Assembly (NCBI RefSeq): GCF_001578105.1
Contig: NZ_CP014275.1
Location: forward strand, 3,100,001-3,164,000
Reading direction: 5' to 3'
DNA from: Martelella sp. AD-3
GTDB lineage: Bacteria > Pseudomonadota > Alphaproteobacteria > Rhizobiales > Rhizobiaceae
DNA: 64,000 nucleotides
Shown here: in pieces, positions 62,593-64,000 of the stretch
Layout: each line of letters starts with the position of its first letter
Numbering within the stretch: position 1 is the first letter of the stretch
Notes under the pieces: generated by a model
The model's database searches: none
Seen by the model: the letters and a program-made list of their open reading frames with translations, nothing else
What the model was told of the DNA's origin: nothing
Position numbers and translations under genes: made by a program

Positions 62593-63155
62593 TGCCTTTC
62601 CTCTAAAAAGAGAGACGCGCATAGCATGAACACCTCGGAAGACCGCCACCGCAGGGTGAAAATCTGGCCTTCCGAATCGCCAAGATGCCCGAAATTTCAT
62701 CGTGATCTTAGGGAGAGTTAACAGCCGAGGTCAACTGAGGCCCATGATTGTCAAGTGGAAACTTGACGCAGGGCCGACCGATCGCAAAGACCGACGGCCT
62801 TTGAGGGCGAAGGGGACGGATTTGTAAGCGCGCGACTGGCCGAGGATTTGTCATAAAACAATGAAACAGGGAAAGAATTCGTTTATCAATCGATTTAGAA
62901 GCGCGAAACCGGCTGAACGGAGGCAAGTCATGCACCATATTGCAGCGAGGCTGGTTAAGCTGTGGCAGGCCAAAATGAAATGGTGTAGTGTCCTCGCGTT
63001 TTCGGGCTCGAGGTCCAGCGAGGCGCTTTCGGATTTGCCGCCTTGATTGCTTCGGGCAACACTGTAGTTTAGCCGGCAGCACTGCCGACCGGCCGGATGG
63101 CCGGGCTCCCAATGACCAACGCAATCTCTCAAGAATCAAGAAAAGCGAAGAACAC
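62593..63155. other. Intergenic region between DUF4164 and transketolase
   Basis: This 563-bp divergent region has no gene I can support. It should contain the promoters of the DUF4164-zapA unit and of transketolase. A small open frame at 62861-63046 has no ribosome site. A GC-rich imperfect palindrome (GCCGGCAG, ACCGGCCGGATGGCCGGG) lies at about 63070-63108. Confidence 0.5.
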
Positions 63156-64000
63156 ATGACTTCTCTTGAAAAACACAACCGGATGGCCAACGCGATCCGT
63201 TTCCTCTCCATGGACGCCGTGCAGAAGGCCAATTCGGGACATCCCGGATTGCCGATGGGCGCGGCCGATGTCGCGACGGTGCTGTTCACCCGGTTCATGC
63301 GGTTCGATCCAAAGAACCCGAACTGGCCGAACCGCGACCGCTTCGTGCTGTCTGCGGGCCATGGCTCCATGCTGCTCTACTCGCTGCTCTATCTCCTCGG
63401 CTATGAGGACATGACGCTCGAGGACCTGAAGAATTTCCGTCAGCTCGGCTCCAAGACCGCCGGCCACCCGGAATATGGCCACGCCTCCGGCATCGAGACC
63501 ACCACCGGTCCGCTCGGCCAGGGCATCGCCAATGCCGTCGGCATGGCGATCGCGGAACGCAAGCTTGCCGACGAGTTCGGCGACGCGCTGATGGATCACT
63601 ACACCTATGCGCTGTGCGGCGACGGCTGCCTGATGGAAGGCATCAGCCAGGAGGCGATCACCCTTGCCGGCCATCTGAAGCTTTCCAAGCTGATCCTCTT
63701 CTGGGACAACAACTCGATCACCATCGACGGCGCCGTTTCGCTTGCCGATTCGACTGACCAGCACGCCCGCTTCCGCGCCGCGAACTGGCACACGATCGAC
63801 ATCGACGGCCACAATCCGGACGAGGTTGCCGCGGCAATCGAGGAAGCCCAGAAGTCCGACAAGCCGACCATGATCGCCTGCAAGACGACCATCGGTTACG
63901 GCGCGCCGAAGAAGGCCGGCACCAACAAGGCCCACGGCTCCCCGCTCGGCGACGAGGAAATCGCCGAAACCCGCAAGGCGCTCGGCTGGGAATACGCCCC
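63156..64000 (+). CDS. tkt: Transketolase, 5' part
   Basis: This is the first 281 codons of a thiamine-diphosphate transketolase of the pentose phosphate pathway, open to the window end. Motifs are [53 protein letters not shown] and the TPP motif [13 protein letters not shown] with [10 protein letters not shown]. The ATG at 63156 has only a weak AAGAA upstream. The missing part would hold the pyrimidine-binding and C-terminal domains. Confidence 0.97.
   Translation, partial: MTSLEKHNRMANAIRFLSMDAVQKANSGHPGLPMGAADVATVLFTRFMRFDPKNPNWPNRDRFVLSAGHGSMLLYSLLYLLGYEDMTLEDLKNFRQLGSKTAGHPEYGHASGIETTTGPLGQGIANAVGMAIAERKLADEFGDALMDHYTYALCGDGCLMEGISQEAITLAGHLKLSKLILFWDNNSITIDGAVSLADSTDQHARFRAANWHTIDIDGHNPDEVAAAIEEAQKSDKPTMIACKTTIGYGAPKKAGTNKAHGSPLGDEEIAETRKALGWEYA

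Noticed and set aside
62861..63046. 61-codon basic small protein upstream of transketolase
   Set aside because: It has no ribosome site and no convincing match to DUF1127 or another small-protein family; it lies in a promoter region.

Overview
The window reads as a high-GC alphaproteobacterial chromosome, most likely Hyphomicrobiales in or near Rhizobiaceae (a Martelella-like organism would fit, but the genus is not proven). The evidence is a CcrM (GANTC) methyltransferase, the smc / thiol oxidoreductase / DUF721 / mutY block, the tkt / DUF4164 / zapA / 6S RNA / 5-FCL block, and several rhizobial-type palindromic intergenic repeats. Housekeeping DNA (about 36.0-48.1 kb and 59.2-64.0 kb) alternates with transport and catabolism islands (0-35.9 kb and 48.4-59.0 kb).

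Island 1 (0.6-20 kb) starts at a truncated IS481-family copy. It holds an IclR regulator with an M48 lipoprotein, then a six-gene operon (DUF6282 amidohydrolase-like, FAH-fold hydrolase, quinone-oxidoreductase-like MDR, MaoC hydratase, acyl-CoA ligase, SDR), a second MaoC, an aldehyde dehydrogenase and a SnoaL-like protein. A complete IS481 element follows, then a TAXI-type TRAP transporter, a TctCBA tripartite transporter and an alpha/beta-hydrolase-fold protein whose nucleophile serine is glycine. A palindrome of the form TTTCG-N5-CGRAA lies upstream of five of these transcription units, which suggests one regulon, probably under the IclR protein.

Island 2 (20.1-33.4 kb) is a glycoside locus. 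It has a LacI regulator, a family-5 ABC importer with a Tat-type binding protein, a GHL6-like glycosidase, a GH42-type glycosidase, a hydroxypyruvate-isomerase-like protein and a tartronate-semialdehyde-reductase-like dehydrogenase. A short LysR / CutA-like / NTF2-like group follows and ends at tRNA-Gln(TTG).

The core block runs MBL-fold hydrolase, ppdK, smc, DsbA-like protein, DUF721, mutY, HAD hydrolase, ccrM. Island 3 (48.4-59.0 kb, all on the minus strand) encodes a second TctCBA transporter, a formylglycine-type sulfatase without signal peptide, a LacI regulator, an AGPS-like FAD oxidase, an FGGY kinase and a GldA-like dehydrogenase. Two nearly identical operators upstream of tctC and of the FAD oxidase gene tie it together. 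I infer import of a small sulfated polyol or sugar acid, cytoplasmic desulfation, then phosphorylation and oxidation. The window closes with mgtC, a YmdB-like phosphodiesterase, 5-FCL, 6S RNA, zapA, DUF4164 and the 5' part of transketolase.

A 106-bp palindromic repeat occurs three times, each directly after a stop codon. In two cases its terminal CTAG supplies the stop codon, and the complete IS481 copy has inserted into one such CTAG.
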